Assembly (NCBI GenBank): GCA_023101725.1
Contig: JALJCO010012682.1
Coordinates: forward strand, 1,984,001-2,048,000
Source of the DNA: Atherinomorus stipes
Lineage: Eukaryota; Chordata; Actinopteri; Atheriniformes; Atherinidae
Direction: 5' to 3'
DNA: 64,000 nt
The notes under the pieces were generated by a model. It made no database searches. It was not told where the DNA came from and was given only the letters and a program-made list of their open reading frames with translations. Below, piece after piece: positions 12,458 through 27,400 of the stretch. Position numbers and translations under genes: made by a program. Positions within the stretch are counted from its first letter, which is position 1. Every line of letters starts with the position of its first letter.

Positions 12458-15400
12458 ATGAAGAAAATGGAGAAAACAGCCGCTGGTCAATGGACCCTGG
12501 ACAATAATCCTGCCTCCTCTGTAGGAAACAACTGTCACCCTAATCTGAAGGTACCTACTTTTTCATACAAACAAGTAAAAATTAAACAAAAACAAACAAA
12601 CAAACAAAAAAACCTTACAAGCCCTTTCGCCTTATAGACATTTGATATAAAATGCAGTCTGAACTAAATTGAAATTAATCTGATGAAGTATAAGTTTGCT
12701 TTGCGTTTGTTTTACTTAGAGTGGAATTTGCTTTGCTAATGTTAAGCTGTAACAATGAATTCCTCTGTTGTAAATTTCAAGTCTGAGTAGGCCACATGAA
12801 CCCAGCAACAGCCAAAATCAAGAAAGGGAAGTCCGGAGAACTTGGCTAAAGAACAAGATCCGGGCAATTAACAGCTATGCCCTACCAGAGATCAGATACC
12901 CTTGCACGTCAGGTTCCACCCACAAACCAGTATCCAGAGGCAATGCGCTAAGTGTAAAGAGGAAGGCAGAGGACTAGTGAGCATCAGAGCCACTATCCAA
13001 GAGGAAACATCTAAGCTCCATGAATAGATCAGGAAGATGGCCCCAAGGGATGAAGCACTCAATAAATGTCTTAGGCAGTGGAAATGGGAGGAGAAGGAGT
13101 TAAAGGAACCATCATGGGAGGAAAAACTTCTGCATGTTTTGTACCACTGGATAGCTGAAGTGATGGACATGAAGAAGTCCTACCAATGGGCTCTATGCAC
13201 AGGTGTGTCTGGCCAGTTACTGAGATCAGACACACCTGGGTTAATCAGTTTGTCCAGTGATGAAAGACAGGAAACAAAGGAGCTACCTTAATTTCAGGAA
13301 GTAGTGGAGTCGTGCATAGAGCCCATTGTTATAGAGGGCTGGACTGAAGAGCAGCACAGAGGCACAAATCATGGCAGCATAGGAGCAAGCCTTAAGCACC
13401 AGAGTAATAGAGACCCAGATCTACCACACCAGGTAGAATCCCAGGCTGTGCAAAGAGACCCCTGAAACAATCCAGCATCTAACGGCAGGGTGTAAGATAT
13501 TGGCAGGGAAAAACAAAACACATGGAATGCCATGAACAAATAGGCGGCATGGTGTTCAGAAACACCTGTGCAGAATATGGACTGGATATTCAAACATCTC
13601 TCAGGGTGGTGGTGAAAAAAAGCTAAAATTCTGTTGGAGTTCCAGATACAGACTGACAAAATGGTAATGGCCAACTAACCGGACATTGTGATCATGGATA
13701 AGTGGTAGCTATTCTGAACGACGGCAATATCAGGAAAAAGGAACACGAGTAACTGGAGAAATACCAAGGACTCAAGGAAGAGCTGGAGAAAGCCTGGAAG
13801 GTGAAGGCAATGGCACTACTGTATATGTGGTCATTGGATCCCTGGAGGCAGCGTCCCCCACACAGGAGAAGTGGCTCCACCACATACCTGGAGAAACATC
13901 AGACATCTTAGTCCAGAAGAGCATAATCCAAAGAGCAGCTAGATACTGCACAAGACCAGAGCTTGAGTTAGTATGTTAAAGCCCCGTGAACGATTTTGCA
14001 CTAAAATGTGGATTTGCAGTTGTCAGTATTCCCAATAACAAGTAGTGTTAAAGTGAAACACAAACTTGCAGTACATCTTGGATTGATAGAAACACCCCTG
14101 CCACAGATTATTACAGCAGGGCTAATCCTGCGGTATCTCAGAACAGAGAGCCCTGCTCATCTCATGAATTTAAAACCTAATCTTACACATACTTGGCAGT
14201 TGTTTAAATCATTCATGTTTTGCTGGGTGGTTGGTATATCTTTCTGTGATACACAGAACACATTTTTACTACTTTTACATTGAAAACACCGTTGTAGACT
14301 GTTTTTGCATTGAACAGCCCACTCAGGGTTTTTTTGAATGTGAGGCATATTACAAGTAGCCCTAATTACTAAACACACCTCAGTATTTTTTGGTCTTTAA
14401 ATTAAGCAGCAGTTATTTTGTGCTTCAGTAACATTAGTTGTAATAGTGTGTGTGATCACAAAGCTGCTTAGTGATATATTTAGAAAGAATTCCAGACTTG
14501 CTGGCTTTTGTGTTTTCTTTTTGCATGCTGTAATACTACGATAAATCCCAGTGTGGATCTTTTATTATGACACTGACTTGTTTATTTGAAAAGAAATAGG
14601 GTTTGTCTGGATAGTCCCGCACCCACATGATTAAGTTTCCAGACAACATTTGATAAATAACACATTTGAGAATTTTTTTTACCTTTTTTATGAAAAAAAA
14701 TGTATATATGAAGAAAAGCTGGCTGCATTTCGATTTTTTGATAAACACATAGGGGTAGATGGAAATGCTTAAAATCAATTCTCCCAATAGATATCCAATA
14801 AGGACGCCTAATGTTGATCTTTGATACGGCAAAAATAACCAGCTTTACTTGTTTTCCTCTAAGTTTGATTTTCTTTTTTCTGGTTAGGGTTGCTCTTCTT
14901 CATTACAGCCATGCATAACCTAACCTTTACCATCACCTGCATAATGCTTCATCCTAGCTAAGCGGAAATGTACCTGATACATATTTGTTTAGATTTATTT
15001 CACTGCTGGATTGACACTCAGTGTATGAGGCGGTTCAGAATTGCTGCAGCAGGTCTGGGTAATGGATGGCTGCATGTATTGCTATAACTGCAAAACTAAT
15101 ATTGACAGAGAAAATTATTGTCTTGATTGTTTATAAAAAATGTTATCAGATACATTTTTTTTTAAAGGATTCAGTGTCCTGAGCTGTTACATAACATTCA
15201 TTACAGGTATCCCTGCAAATTTAGAGACTAATTAGATAAGGTCAGTGGTAAAGGGTGCAACTCACATGAACCAAAGTTTGATCACCACTCCAACCCCCAA
15301 CTACTGCAGCCCCCACACAACTCTCATTTGCATAAGCAGATATTTTTAGCCAGTCTAAAAGACTATGCATTCTGATTTAAACTGTCACTTCCACTCCTTA

Positions 15401-18400
15401 TGGTGTTTAAGGCTTTTGTGGTCATGGATCAAAAAGGTTACTGTACTTGAGTCAGAAAGCTGATATTTGCTTTGTTACTGTATGTTGACCTTACTGTTCA
15501 ACATGCAAACTCATGATTATTGTTAAGTTATTTGAAGGATTGTAAAATGTCCTTTTTTTTTACATGGCTGTAAAAAATGAGTACAAATTTGTAGTTATGT
15601 GTCATCTGTTAAGGTGTATCATTTTCGATGCTGGAAAAAGTTATCTACAATGACATGTACAATACAAACTTCGTGAGAGGCTTTAAGCTGGATTTCAGTT
15701 TTGTTTTTTTGGTTTTTTTACTCCGCTTTGGATTGAGATTCTGTTGCTTTAGTAGAGATACTCCACAGTTTTATATTGTTATGTATTACAGCTTTAAAAT
15801 CAAATATGCATCTTCTGAAATATGCATGACACCATACGTCTGTTGAAAATGACTCTTTGTGATATATAAATCTCCTCCAAGCTTGGACTATTTTCATCCC
15901 TCAGAATGTGGCTATACTGTAGTTACCTCTCACCTGTTTCCAATTATGCTGTCAGTGGATGTGCCTGTGTCCTTGTGGGATGGCTTCTGTAATCCTCCCT
16001 TTGTTACTGACTGTCAGTGTCTACAGGTAGCTGAGCGAAAGCAGCAGGGAGCTTGATACACTCGGCCAGAGAACAATAGCTGCCTCCTTTTCAGAAAGAT
16101 GTACCTGCACTGCTAATCCATGTCATATATACACATATAATCACACAGTGACATGTATTCATAGCATCTCAAGGCAGAGCCCAGGCTAAAACTGTGTAAA
16201 TTGTTGAATTCTTAATATTTTTTTTCCCCATGAGGTTGCTCAAAACGTGCTGTTTTTGTAACTGCTTAAGGGATGATAAATTAGGTAGGGTGTAGCCAAT
16301 CATCACAAAAAGACTACAGTACATCGGTTGCTTAATTCTTTTGAGTAGCAAAAACATTTCAGAGCTGCTGTTGCTGTTTGACATGATGATTTGTTTTTCT
16401 TTTTGCATCTCTGTAGATGTTCCTTGCAGCTTTGTCCTTCGCTTACTTTGCCAAGGCTTTATCTGGCAGCTACATGAAAAGCACCATTACACAATTGGAG
16501 AGGCGATTTGACATACCCAGCTATCTGATCGGCATTATAGATGGTAGCTTTGAAATGGGTGAGTTTGTCAGTCTCATCTTTATCTCTGTATTAACTGGTT
16601 ATTCATGGACAAATTTTGAGTGGCGTAGAAATTTTTTGGATACCACAAAGAAAATTACTTAAAACTAGATTAAATTAAATTTTCTGTAACCGAATAAGTA
16701 TTCAAAAATTGAAGGACTACCTGATTTCCAAAAGGCATGAAATCAAAGATTAAACCATTCTTTGATATTTTGAACAAGATAAGTTTAATTATTTTGTCCT
16801 TCATTAAAAAAAAAAGAAGCTAAGATTAAAGGAATAGGACCTTCAGATGAAGCCCATCATGGTGGTTCTTTGTTTCAGCCAAGCAGCTTGGTCCAGCTAG
16901 CACTACTCTTCAGAGGTTTGTCCATTGATTTTCCATCATAGTTTGGTGATGGAAAAAGCTTCAGTTAGAACCTAAAGAAGTACTTCACTGAAGATGAACT
17001 GCATTTGGACTCATTATGTTGTTGTACAAAATTTCTTCGCAGTCTGTTCTATTTCATGCAGTAAAATAAAAAATAAAAATTTCAGCTTTCATCACATGGA
17101 TTTTGGAAATCTGTCAGTGTTCCTCTTTCTAAGATATTTACTGAAACATCTTTCCCCAGTGTACCCAAGCAGCTACATGTCACTTGAGCTACACCAAAGC
17201 TAGAAAGCCAAGAATATGGGTTCAGCATGTCAGGAGATTTGATGTTGGAGTATGTATGCAAACCCCTTGAGATTTGTGTAGTCTCTGTGGCATATTCAAC
17301 TGTTAAAAGGAAAAAAAGCACAGAAAAAAACTTTGAAGTTGAAGGACAAAGGCTTGAAATAGGCCAATTTTATTGTGTATTGTATATGTAGTGTCTGGAC
17401 AAAATGGGCACATTGAAGGAATAATATGTATTGCTGTAAATATGTATGTTTGTCAGTCTTTTCCTTTGTCAGAAGCTGTGGAATACCTGTTCATACATGT
17501 CATTATGATGATTGGGAGGGATAATATGGGAGGATATTTTTTTTCAGTATGTTTGGAATCCAGAAAGTGAGATTTTCTGTGCGGTAGGTCTAACGTTTAA
17601 TGCCTTTGACTGCTTTCCATTTCTGTTACTGATTTTTCTCAACCCTGCAGGGAATTTGCTGGTGATTGCTTTTGTGAGCTATTTTGGTGCTAAGCTCCAC
17701 CGCCCCAAGATCATAGCAATTGGATGTGTCTTGATGTCTTTAGGGACCCTCTTGATCGCTATGCCTCATTTCATCATTGGCCGGTAGGTATACTGGCTGA
17801 TAGTGGGAGTTACAACTGCATCTGCACTGGTCTTTGATCATAGAACGGTAGCCATGATGCTTTTGGTTCACACCCCCTGAAAAGTGTGATATGTGTATTG
17901 TTTCACATTGTGAACATCTAACTGGTGGCTTCTTCCATTCTTTGTCTAACAGTCACATTGGTTTTTTATATGCAGCTACAAGATTGAAACAACTCTTAGA
18001 TCTTCAGTGAATTCAACCAATAACCTCTCTCCATGTCCAGAAAGCTCTCCTGAGTCTTCCAGGACTGATGCAGCCTCTTTACTGCCTTCTAGAGGTACGA
18101 TATGGAATGTAATTTTTCCCTGAATCATTGGACTTGTCCAGTTACAATTTAGTGTTAGAAAAAAAAAAAAAACAACCCCCAAATATTATTTGTAGTTGTT
18201 CTCCTCATTATTGGTGGATTCAATAGTAAATTTCAGATTTGTTGTTTCCTTTCCTACTGTAGGCTGTGAGCAGGAGTCCAGTGTTTCAATGTGGATCTAT
18301 GTGTTATTGGGGAATGTCCTTCGTGGGATTGGAGAGACTCCTGTACAGCCTTTGGGAATCTCCTACATTGATGATTATGCAGAGTCTGAGAATGCTGCTC

Positions 18401-21400
18401 TCTATATCGGTAATCCACCTAAATTTCTGTTCATAACTTTGATTTGTAGGAGGAAACGAGAAACCAACCATCCCAGATAGCAGTTTACATTGATTCAATG
18501 TTGGATTTTGGTCAGATTAGTTATTTTTGGTTGAGGTTGAAAATTCTATGTTGATTCAATGTTTAATTACAGTTACCATTTTAATAGTTGAAAAACTTTT
18601 TTTGAATCAGTGTACAGATGGTGGTTTTTCATTGTTGAAATGCCCTACAGTGAATCGACATTGTTTCAATGGGGTGTGGGGAGGGTGGGAAAGCAGCGGA
18701 TAAGAGACCACGAGATCTCACAGGACTTCAGGCTTGGGTTTGGAGCAGAGGCAGTTTGGGAACTAAGATGATGCTCCTATAATGATTTAATCTGGATTTA
18801 TACCCATGCGGTGTCTGCATCATGTCCCCAAGATAGCAAAATGCATTATCAGTAGTGGTGGTTTAAACCATCTGACCACCTAAGTGCTCAATAAATTGAA
18901 ATAAGAAATTTTAGTAGGTACTTTACAGTTGCCAAAAAAAGGAAAAAAAAATCTGTTGCAAAGTTAAGTCCAACCATCATATACCAGGGGTCTGTTGCAT
19001 GAAGCAGGTTTAATGAAAACCCTGAGTTGTTTAACCCTGAAATTAAGTAAACTCTGAGTTTTCCGTAACACAAAGGTAGGTAACTTAACCCAGGGAAAGA
19101 GGAGTAACTCTAGCCTGTTGCACGAAGAGGGGTATCTTAAACCCTCGGTCAGTTACCATAGTAACAGACTCTCTGAAACTAACCTGGGCCGTAGGGATGT
19201 GCGATTTGGACTAAAAAATGTATCACGATAATTTCTCTTATTTATCACGGTAACAATAAGTGACGATAAAAACTATCTGCAAAATATTTTGTATTATAAA
19301 TTTGTCACTAAATTCTGTCTTGAAAGCCCTTCAAAATATTAGAAGCCACGAAACTATATCAATTAAGTTCAAGTAGTGCATCTGTATTGCAAAACTGTAG
19401 TGACACCAAGCAAACAAGTCTGAAATATGAGACCAAATTCCACATTTATTCAAACGATGCAAACAGAAAAACTAACTTGGCTTATTAAAAAAACCAAAGT
19501 AGTGCAACTGCAAACACAACCTAATAAATTGTCATCTCACAATAAAAACGATAAATTCAAATTGTTATTGTGGGGAATTTCTTTGACGATATATCGCACA
19601 CGATAAAATATCGCCCATCCCTACTGGGCCGTTTCTCAATACCAAGTACGCCAAGAACAAACTTGTATACTTGCTAGTATGGACTTGTTGGAAGTACAGA
19701 CTTCTGAGGACGGAAGGACTTAAGTACACTCATTGCGCATTTGGAACAGAAGTATACTTGATTACGTCAAAGACGTTGCTGAAGTTATGTCATAACAGAT
19801 ATCTAATACTAAAATGATAAGTAGCAAAAGCCCTGCTTGAATGTGGCAGTTAAAGACAGCTAATCTGCGCAACCGTCTTGCTGTTAGCTACTGTTAGCTA
19901 CCGTTAGCTGTTCAGCCTATTTGTGAAACCGCAAGTCACTTTTAATAACGGTTTAAAATTTATCAAACCACCAAGAAGTTGAAGTAAAACAACTCTGTTG
20001 TAGAAAAGTTATATAAAACCAATGTTACTTAAAATAGTGGGTATTTTCAGCACTTATAGCTATCACTTTTCTCCTCCACCATTGTTATGCCGCAATGCCT
20101 TACGGGATATAAGGGTGTCTGAAGTCCACAAAAGTCACCTCCAATGAAGACTCTGAAAAGTGGGCGGAGCAAGTACACATCCAGGAATGTGGAGCGTACT
20201 TGTCTTGATGCGTTCTTTGAATTGGAACAGTACTTGGACCTCTACTGATGACGTTTCAAAAGTACACAAGAACGCAAGTACGCAAAAGTATGCATATTGA
20301 AATACGGCCCTGGTCGGGAGCAGGTTAATGTGGAGAAACCTTGAGTTTCTCACTGTCTCCACCCACTTTTAGCCACACTCGCCGTTTCATTTCTGCATTC
20401 AGTCAGCAGTGAGTTTTAGCTGCTGCCGTCTCAAATAAAACATGTTAAAAATAAATCAGTCGGTAGGTTACAGTCGAGTCCTTTCCATCAGGATTTTATG
20501 GATAAAGATGCAGCATGACTGCGGAGAGTTAAACATTCAGAGATTGTTATCAGACCACAGATAGATGTTCTCTCATTTCCTGTCAGTTGTCATTTCTGAC
20601 GGTACAGTTTCACATCACAGCCAATTATCTACATACACGAGCTGATCGGTCTGTACATTTATAATATCGCCATCCGTATGTGACAATTAGAGGTCCTCTC
20701 TCTCCGTTTCCGAGAGATGGTTTGGCCTGATTATTTGACCATACAGCTGTCTCTGTCTCTAGGTAAATGGTCAAGATGCATGTCTGTCACACGGAAAGCT
20801 GGGGCTCAATCCCAGATGTGACTTTTTTCATGTTGCCATACACTATCCCCTCAAAGCAGATAGGTTATTGTTTATTGCCCTGCATTTTTTCGCAAATAGA
20901 CTTTTTTTTCTTTCATTGGAGATGCAGGGTATTTGAGAAATGTGACAGTTATATTTCATCTTAATGCTGCCAACAAGAGTGCTTCTCCTCGTGGGATTGC
21001 ACCCAAGTTAGATAAATAAAAAGGTTGTGATGAAAGTGCAGAACTGGATTTGAACATCAGCCTCCCAGGCAGGAGGCAGGTGCGCAAACCATTCGACCAA
21101 ACAGGTATCAATGCACAAAACTACCTGCAAGCATAGTGAAAGGATCCTGTCGCATTATCATTAACCAGTTCTACTCTATAACATTATTGCGATTGTAAAG
21201 GACAGCATTTAAACTTAGTTCTTCTCCCACGCCGTCTTTCTTTCTTTTCTTTCTTTTTTTCTTTTTTGCCGCAGCGGTTCAAACTCGCCATATGAGGCTT
21301 TAAAAGTTATAGTTCCATTCAATGGCAAATAGGGCTGGACGATATAGAGAAAAAGATTATCGATAGAAAAAAATCTGTATTGATCGATATCGATATTTAT

Positions 21401-24400
21401 CAAAAAAAGCCATATTTCAAATTAAAAGCTATTTTAGGTGCAGCCCTGGCCATTTAAGCTTTTGCTGAATTACCTACTTATAATAAAGTTCAAACTAAAG
21501 CCAGTTTCAGACTTGCATTGCGGAACATGAGCAGTAAAGTCCAGTAGATGTTTGCTACATCTCTGAGGTAAAAGACCGGTACGCATGTCTAAATGCAGGC
21601 GTAATAAAGGACAAAGTTCCCAATATTACGGCTTTCCAGTTGAAGTCTGAAAGGGGCATAACACTGAAACCCAATAGGCTACAGCAGAAAACTGTGCTTC
21701 TATATTGAACTTTTATTGACCCTCCTTTTTTTATATTGAAAAAACCTCTATCGATCGATATATATTGATATTGAATTATCGTCCAGCCCTAATGGCAAAT
21801 GAAGCCCCGCCCTCGCGTCTACATTGCCATGGTGACTCGTCGAATCGGTGCTCCTTTGATGCTGGCTTTTTATCATGGTTGCGCATGTGTAAAACCCCGG
21901 GTTGAACTACCCTGAGTTGATTAAACCAACTCAAATCAGGTGTTCTGGGACCGAAAACTTAGAGTTTCATATCTTCGAGTAGATCAACTCAGAGTTCAGG
22001 GTTACACTCAGAGTTTGTTGAACCTGCTTCGTGTAACGGACCCCAGGTACCAGTGGGTGCTGCTAAACATATGTAAATAAATGTTTTCTTCTTTGTCATG
22101 AATCACAGGTTGTGTTCAGACCATAGCAATTATTGGTCCAGTGTTTGGCTACTTGCTGGGGTCTCTTTGTGCCAAGATTTATGTTGACATTGGTTTTGTG
22201 GACATGGGTGAGTAGACTGTCACTCAACTGTTGAACAATGATCATCTGAAAAGCAACACAGATTATTTCAAAACTTCAGAAATACAGCCAGTCCTGTTGG
22301 GACAACTGGACCATCCATGTTAAAGTTTCATAAGATGCAATGCAACTGATAAGACAATTACATATAAGATCAAAGCATTTGTACAGTATGTATACAGTAC
22401 AAAGAGTGGTAAAAAGCATGAAAAAGCTTTTGCATAACTTCCATTTAACATATCAGGAGACTTGAGCTTCAAATAGGTTTTTCTTATGTGTGTTGTTACA
22501 AAATTCACCACAGAGTTGCAGTTTGCAGCATTAGTATCTAATCTAGGCATGAATGTGTGATGTTAGTCAACAAGAAGCAAGCTAAGCAAAAGTAATCTTA
22601 CAGGATTGGGTGTGTGCTTATCTCTTTACAGAGACAGTCACCATTACCCCTGCTGATGCCCGCTGGGTGGGGGCCTGGTGGCTAGGCTACCTCATTGCTG
22701 GTGCCATCACTCTCATGTCTGCTGTTCCCTTCTGGTTCCTGCCCAAATCCCTGCCCATGCCTGTGGACAAACATGACAGCAGTTGTACTCCAGAGCAGAC
22801 CAGGTTTATCAAAGATTCTCCAGCCATGGACCATAAGATCAGACAAGAGGAACCAGCTAATTTACACCTGATGGCCAGTGGTAAGATGCTGAAAAAATGG
22901 CACTGTGTATGAACTGTTTTTTGTTGTTGTCATTGTTTGTTTGTTTTAGTCCCCCCCCCCCCCCCCCCCCCCCCATTTTTTTCTTGCAAGCAGACATTTA
23001 ACAAATTCGTATGGTGTTAAACTGCATTTAGATCCATGAAAAACTACCATCTTACCTTGCAACCTTATTTTTATAGAAGCTGGCATGCTACAGTATAAAA
23101 TGTAAACAAAAATTACATCCAATAATTCACAAATCATTTAAAGCCCATATTTAATTTGAAATAGTGCAAATTATGACAAAGAAAGACAAAGGCATGCCAA
23201 ATGTTGAAACTGGGATATTGTTGTTATATGAAAAGTATGTTCTATTTTTAAGTTTGATTATAAAGGGTTTTTTTTATTTAAGAAATTACAAAGAATTCTG
23301 GGGTTTTATCATCTATGTTGCACGATGTCATTAAAATATGTGTATAATCTCAATATCCAAGAGACAAAGCTGAAAAAGCCAGATGAAGCCCTCATGCAGA
23401 ATTGCACTGAAAACAGACATGAATTTATCGTACAAATCAGTACATGACATCATCAGTACATTTGATTACATTACATTACATTACCAATCAGTACATGTAG
23501 GGAGTAGGTAGCCTAGTGGTAGCGTCATGGGCTTTGGCGCGGAGGACCCGGGTTCTTAACCCCACCAACTGCTCCCCAGGCGCTTTAAGTAGTAGCCCAG
23601 TGCTCTCTGATACTCACAGTACCTTCCGATCCAATTGTTTGTCACAAACTATATTTCGCACTAACATGGGTTATCGTGCGTTCCCGTTGTCCCGTGCAGC
23701 CGCTTACTGGTTGTAATAGAAGTAAACATCTATTATGAAAGTGTTTCTCATTCATCTAAATTCTCTACACAGAATTTTTGCCTACTCTGAAGAGTCTCCT
23801 TGGAAACCCTGTGTATATAATCTACCTGTGTGTGACGATCATTCAGTTTAACTCCCTCATTGGCATGGTCACCTACAAACCCAAATACATTGAGCAACAC
23901 TATGGCCAGTCAGCTTCAAAGGCAAACTTCCTCATGGGTAAGCAGGCTGTTCGGATTCTTCATAATGTTTGAATTATTTTAGTTTATTCTTTCTTTATAA
24001 ATCAGGTTACTTTGGGGTGAAAATCTTGTTAAGAGTCCATGTTGCTTTGCTGAATGTGATGTGAGCTGGGCAGTCATAAAAAGTGTTCCATGACACAGCT
24101 TTTGATTCATTTTTTATATTCCCCCTTCTCTCTAAAGCTAAAGACACAGCCTTAGAATGGCAGCCAAGTTTAGCACAGTTCTTTGAGAGTTTAAAATGAT
24201 GGGTATTGATTAAAAATCTCACAGATTAACGAGGCCACTTAAATGATCAACAACACAGATCACTCCATCAAGCAACTGAGCCAGTAAAGAGGGTATCAGA
24301 TGATGAGAAACACATCCCATATCCTCTCAACCATCAGAGGTCATTTTCATCTTTTGCAACATGGCTTCTCTTCTCTTTAAATGAAATATAAATGAGACTA

Positions 24401-27400
24401 CTTTGATATGAATGAGCGTTCTGACTTTGATCCCTCTTGGGGAGTGATGTTGCAGCCTGCAGTATGATGCTTGTTTAAGGTGTTTCCTGATTCTCTATCA
24501 CTTAAAGAAAGTTGTATTGTGTGGTCTGACTAGGCATGATTAACATCCCAGCTGTGGCCCTTGGGATGTTTTCCGGAGGAGTTGTCATGAAAAAGTGCAA
24601 GCTGGGTGTCATGGGAGCAGCTAAATTTGCCTTTGGGACCTCCCTGCTGGGCTACTTCCTGTCACTCCTTTTCTTGGCCATGGGCTGTGAGAACTCCAAG
24701 GTAGCTGGAATTACGGTTTCATACAGCGGGTATGTCGAACCTACATGCATTTCCGTTGTGTCCTATTGGCCTAAATAACAGTAAAAAGAACACTTGCATT
24801 GAATTAAAGCAGATCTTGGCGCCTTTAATGAAAGTAACATTTGTTATATTTGCAGAACTGTCTCAAGGCCATGGTGGTAGTACATGAGAAGACAGTCGGT
24901 GAAAATATCAGGTTCCTCTGGCTCCTCTTATTGTTTCTCATGCCTAAGTGAAACCGACCAGTACAAGTGAGGGGGAGCCTTCAACTGCTAGTAATAGCCA
25001 CTTTCACCATTACCTGGTTACTTGGCTATACATGCACAAGGGTTTCCTCTGTTGGAAGGAGCTTTGAGCTAATGCACAGCAGAGAGGGAGGAAGAAGGAC
25101 TCACAGGCTTTATTTATTGCTTTTTTTTTTTTTTTTTTTTGCTTATTCTACCCTCTTCTCAAGGTTTCCAAGTTCTGCTTTAAGGCAATTATCTAATAAA
25201 AGGGGACATATTATAGGAAAATCACCTTTTTCTGTACTTGACAACACATCATTAGGTGTCTGAGGTCACTACCAATTAAAAATCTTACCAGAAACATATA
25301 ATAGGTGTTTTGCAACAAAAACATACAATGTTTGTCAAAGTTTCTACTTTGCACACAAGTTGACCTGTGTATATGATGTGCGTGAAGCTGGCCCCCACCC
25401 CAGTCTAAACTTAGCAAAAATATCCTTATTTGTTTGTGCTGCATTGGTGCTGGATTGTGCCGAACAAAACTGGAGTGGGTAGCGTCGTGGTAATTTTTCG
25501 GGCTTTGGCGCAGCAGACCCAGGTTTGACTCCCCAACATGGCACTTGCGTGAACCACTGTGGACCCTTGAGCAAGGTTCTACACCCCCACCAACTGCTCC
25601 CTGGGTGCTTTAAATAGCAGCCCACTGCTCTCAGGTTCAACCTGAGATGAATTTCTTAATTGGCTCTCTAATTGGGATTAATAAAGTATATAAAAAAATA
25701 ATCTAATGGTCAAAATACACTCACTGGCCACTTTATTAGGTACACCTCACAAGTACTGGGTTGGACCCCTTTTGCCTTCAGAACTGCCTTAATCCTTCAT
25801 GGCATAGATCCAACAAGGCACTGGAAACAATCCTCTGAGATTTTGCTCCATGTTGACAAGATAGCACCACGCAGTTGCTGCAGATTTGTTGGCTGCACAT
25901 CCATGATGAGAACCTCCCGTTCCACCACATCCCAAAGCTGCTATGTTGGATTGAGATCTGGTGACTGTGGAGGCCATTGGACTACAGTGAACTCATCGTC
26001 ATGTTCAAGGAAACAGTCTGAGATGATTCACACTTTGTGACATGAAAGTAGCCACCAGAAGATGCTACACTGTGGTCATAAAGGGATGGACATAGTCAGC
26101 AACAATACTCAGGTAGGCTGTGGTGGTTAAACCATGCTACGTTGGTACTAAGGGGCCCAAAGTGGCCAAGAAAATCTCCCCCACTTTTGTTGCCTTCCTA
26201 TCAACTCCAATCAGTCTGGCCAGTCTCCTCTGACCTCTGGCAAAACAAGGCATTTGCGCCCACAGACTTGCTGCTCACTGGATATTTTCTCTTCTTCAGA
26301 CCATCCTCTGTAAACCCTAGAGAGATGGTTGTGCATGAAAATCCCAGTAGATAAGCAGTTTCTGAAATAGTCAGACCAGCCCGTCTGGCACCAACAACCA
26401 TGCCACGTTCAAAGTCACTTAAATCACCTTTCTTTCCCATTCTGTTGCCCAGTTTGAATTGCAGTAGATGTACTGCAGAGGTGTACCTAATAGTGGCCGG
26501 TAAGTGTTTGTTGATGCAAAGCAGTACAAACTGTGTTTTTGTTTTTGTTTTTTCCAGCCCAGACCAGCATTAATATAGTACAAACAAACAAGACCACCAA
26601 TCATCTTTATGCAATTTTGGCAATATAAAGATGGCATGATGTCACTGTGTTACGATATACTCACTACATCTTATTACTACATCACTACATCATATTTGTT
26701 TTAATGTTCTGACCAAGCGGCAACCTCCGGTGGCCAGCAGTGATGCAACCCGGAAATGGACATTTTCTGTAATATTCCCTTCATCCGCTAGGGGCTGGCT
26801 CCAAGAGCGAGCAAATCCCCATAGACTCCCATGTTAAAAACGCCAACTTCACAGCAGAAATAAACAGGTTTACAGCCTGGTTCAAAAAATCATTTTAGGT
26901 TTATTAGGTCAAGTTTACCTTCATGTCAACTGTGAGGGGGGTGAATTTTTTTTATAACTCATTCGTTTAGATGTTATTTATTCTTCAAATTACACATAAT
27001 TAAGGGCGTGTCCTTATGATTGACATGCGGCAGACCGGAAGCTCCGCCTGCCGACCGGAGGCTCCTAGTTAGCTCCTTCTTTGCTCTTAATAAGGTCTCA
27101 GTTTGTTACAGAGTCGCACAACGGCGGTTTTTAGTCAGCGAATTGCAAGTCTAAGCATGTCTTACCTTAACCATGCCGCTTAGGGGGCTTATCTTTGTTA
27201 GCTCCTCTTAGTTTCGTGTTAGCTCAGTTAGCGTTTAGCCCACAGTACGTCAGCTGTCAATCATTTGCCCCGCGGCCGCGCTGTGCCCATTTTAGTATTT
27301 TCCTGGAGTGACGACGTACGTGACACGGCAAGATGGCGACGGAAAGACACGCCCAACTGGCTTCACATTTCTCTATTCAGAAGAGACCGGAAGCTATGTC

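Larger units (their letters stand above)
18988..22043. mobile_element. Large Harbinger-like non-autonomous element, host of nested insertions
   Basis: The ends are GGGTCTGTTGCATGAAGCAG and the inverted CTGCTTCGTGTAACGGACCC, with a few mismatches. A possible 3-bp target duplication CAG lies on both sides (18985-18987, 22044-22046). The terminal sequence is a well-known type in teleosts, and a 3-bp duplication fits PIF/Harbinger. Subterminal words repeat in inverted order (CTGAGTT / AACTCAG). Without its inserts the element is about 1.5 kb. It fills most of slco1c1 intron 5 and ends 65 bp before exon 6. No transposase frame is visible. Confidence 0.65.

Noticed and set aside
23516..23610. Possible tRNA gene at the A/B-box-like sequence
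   Set aside because: No cloverleaf can be completed; the sequence matches the SINE copy at 25475-25705.
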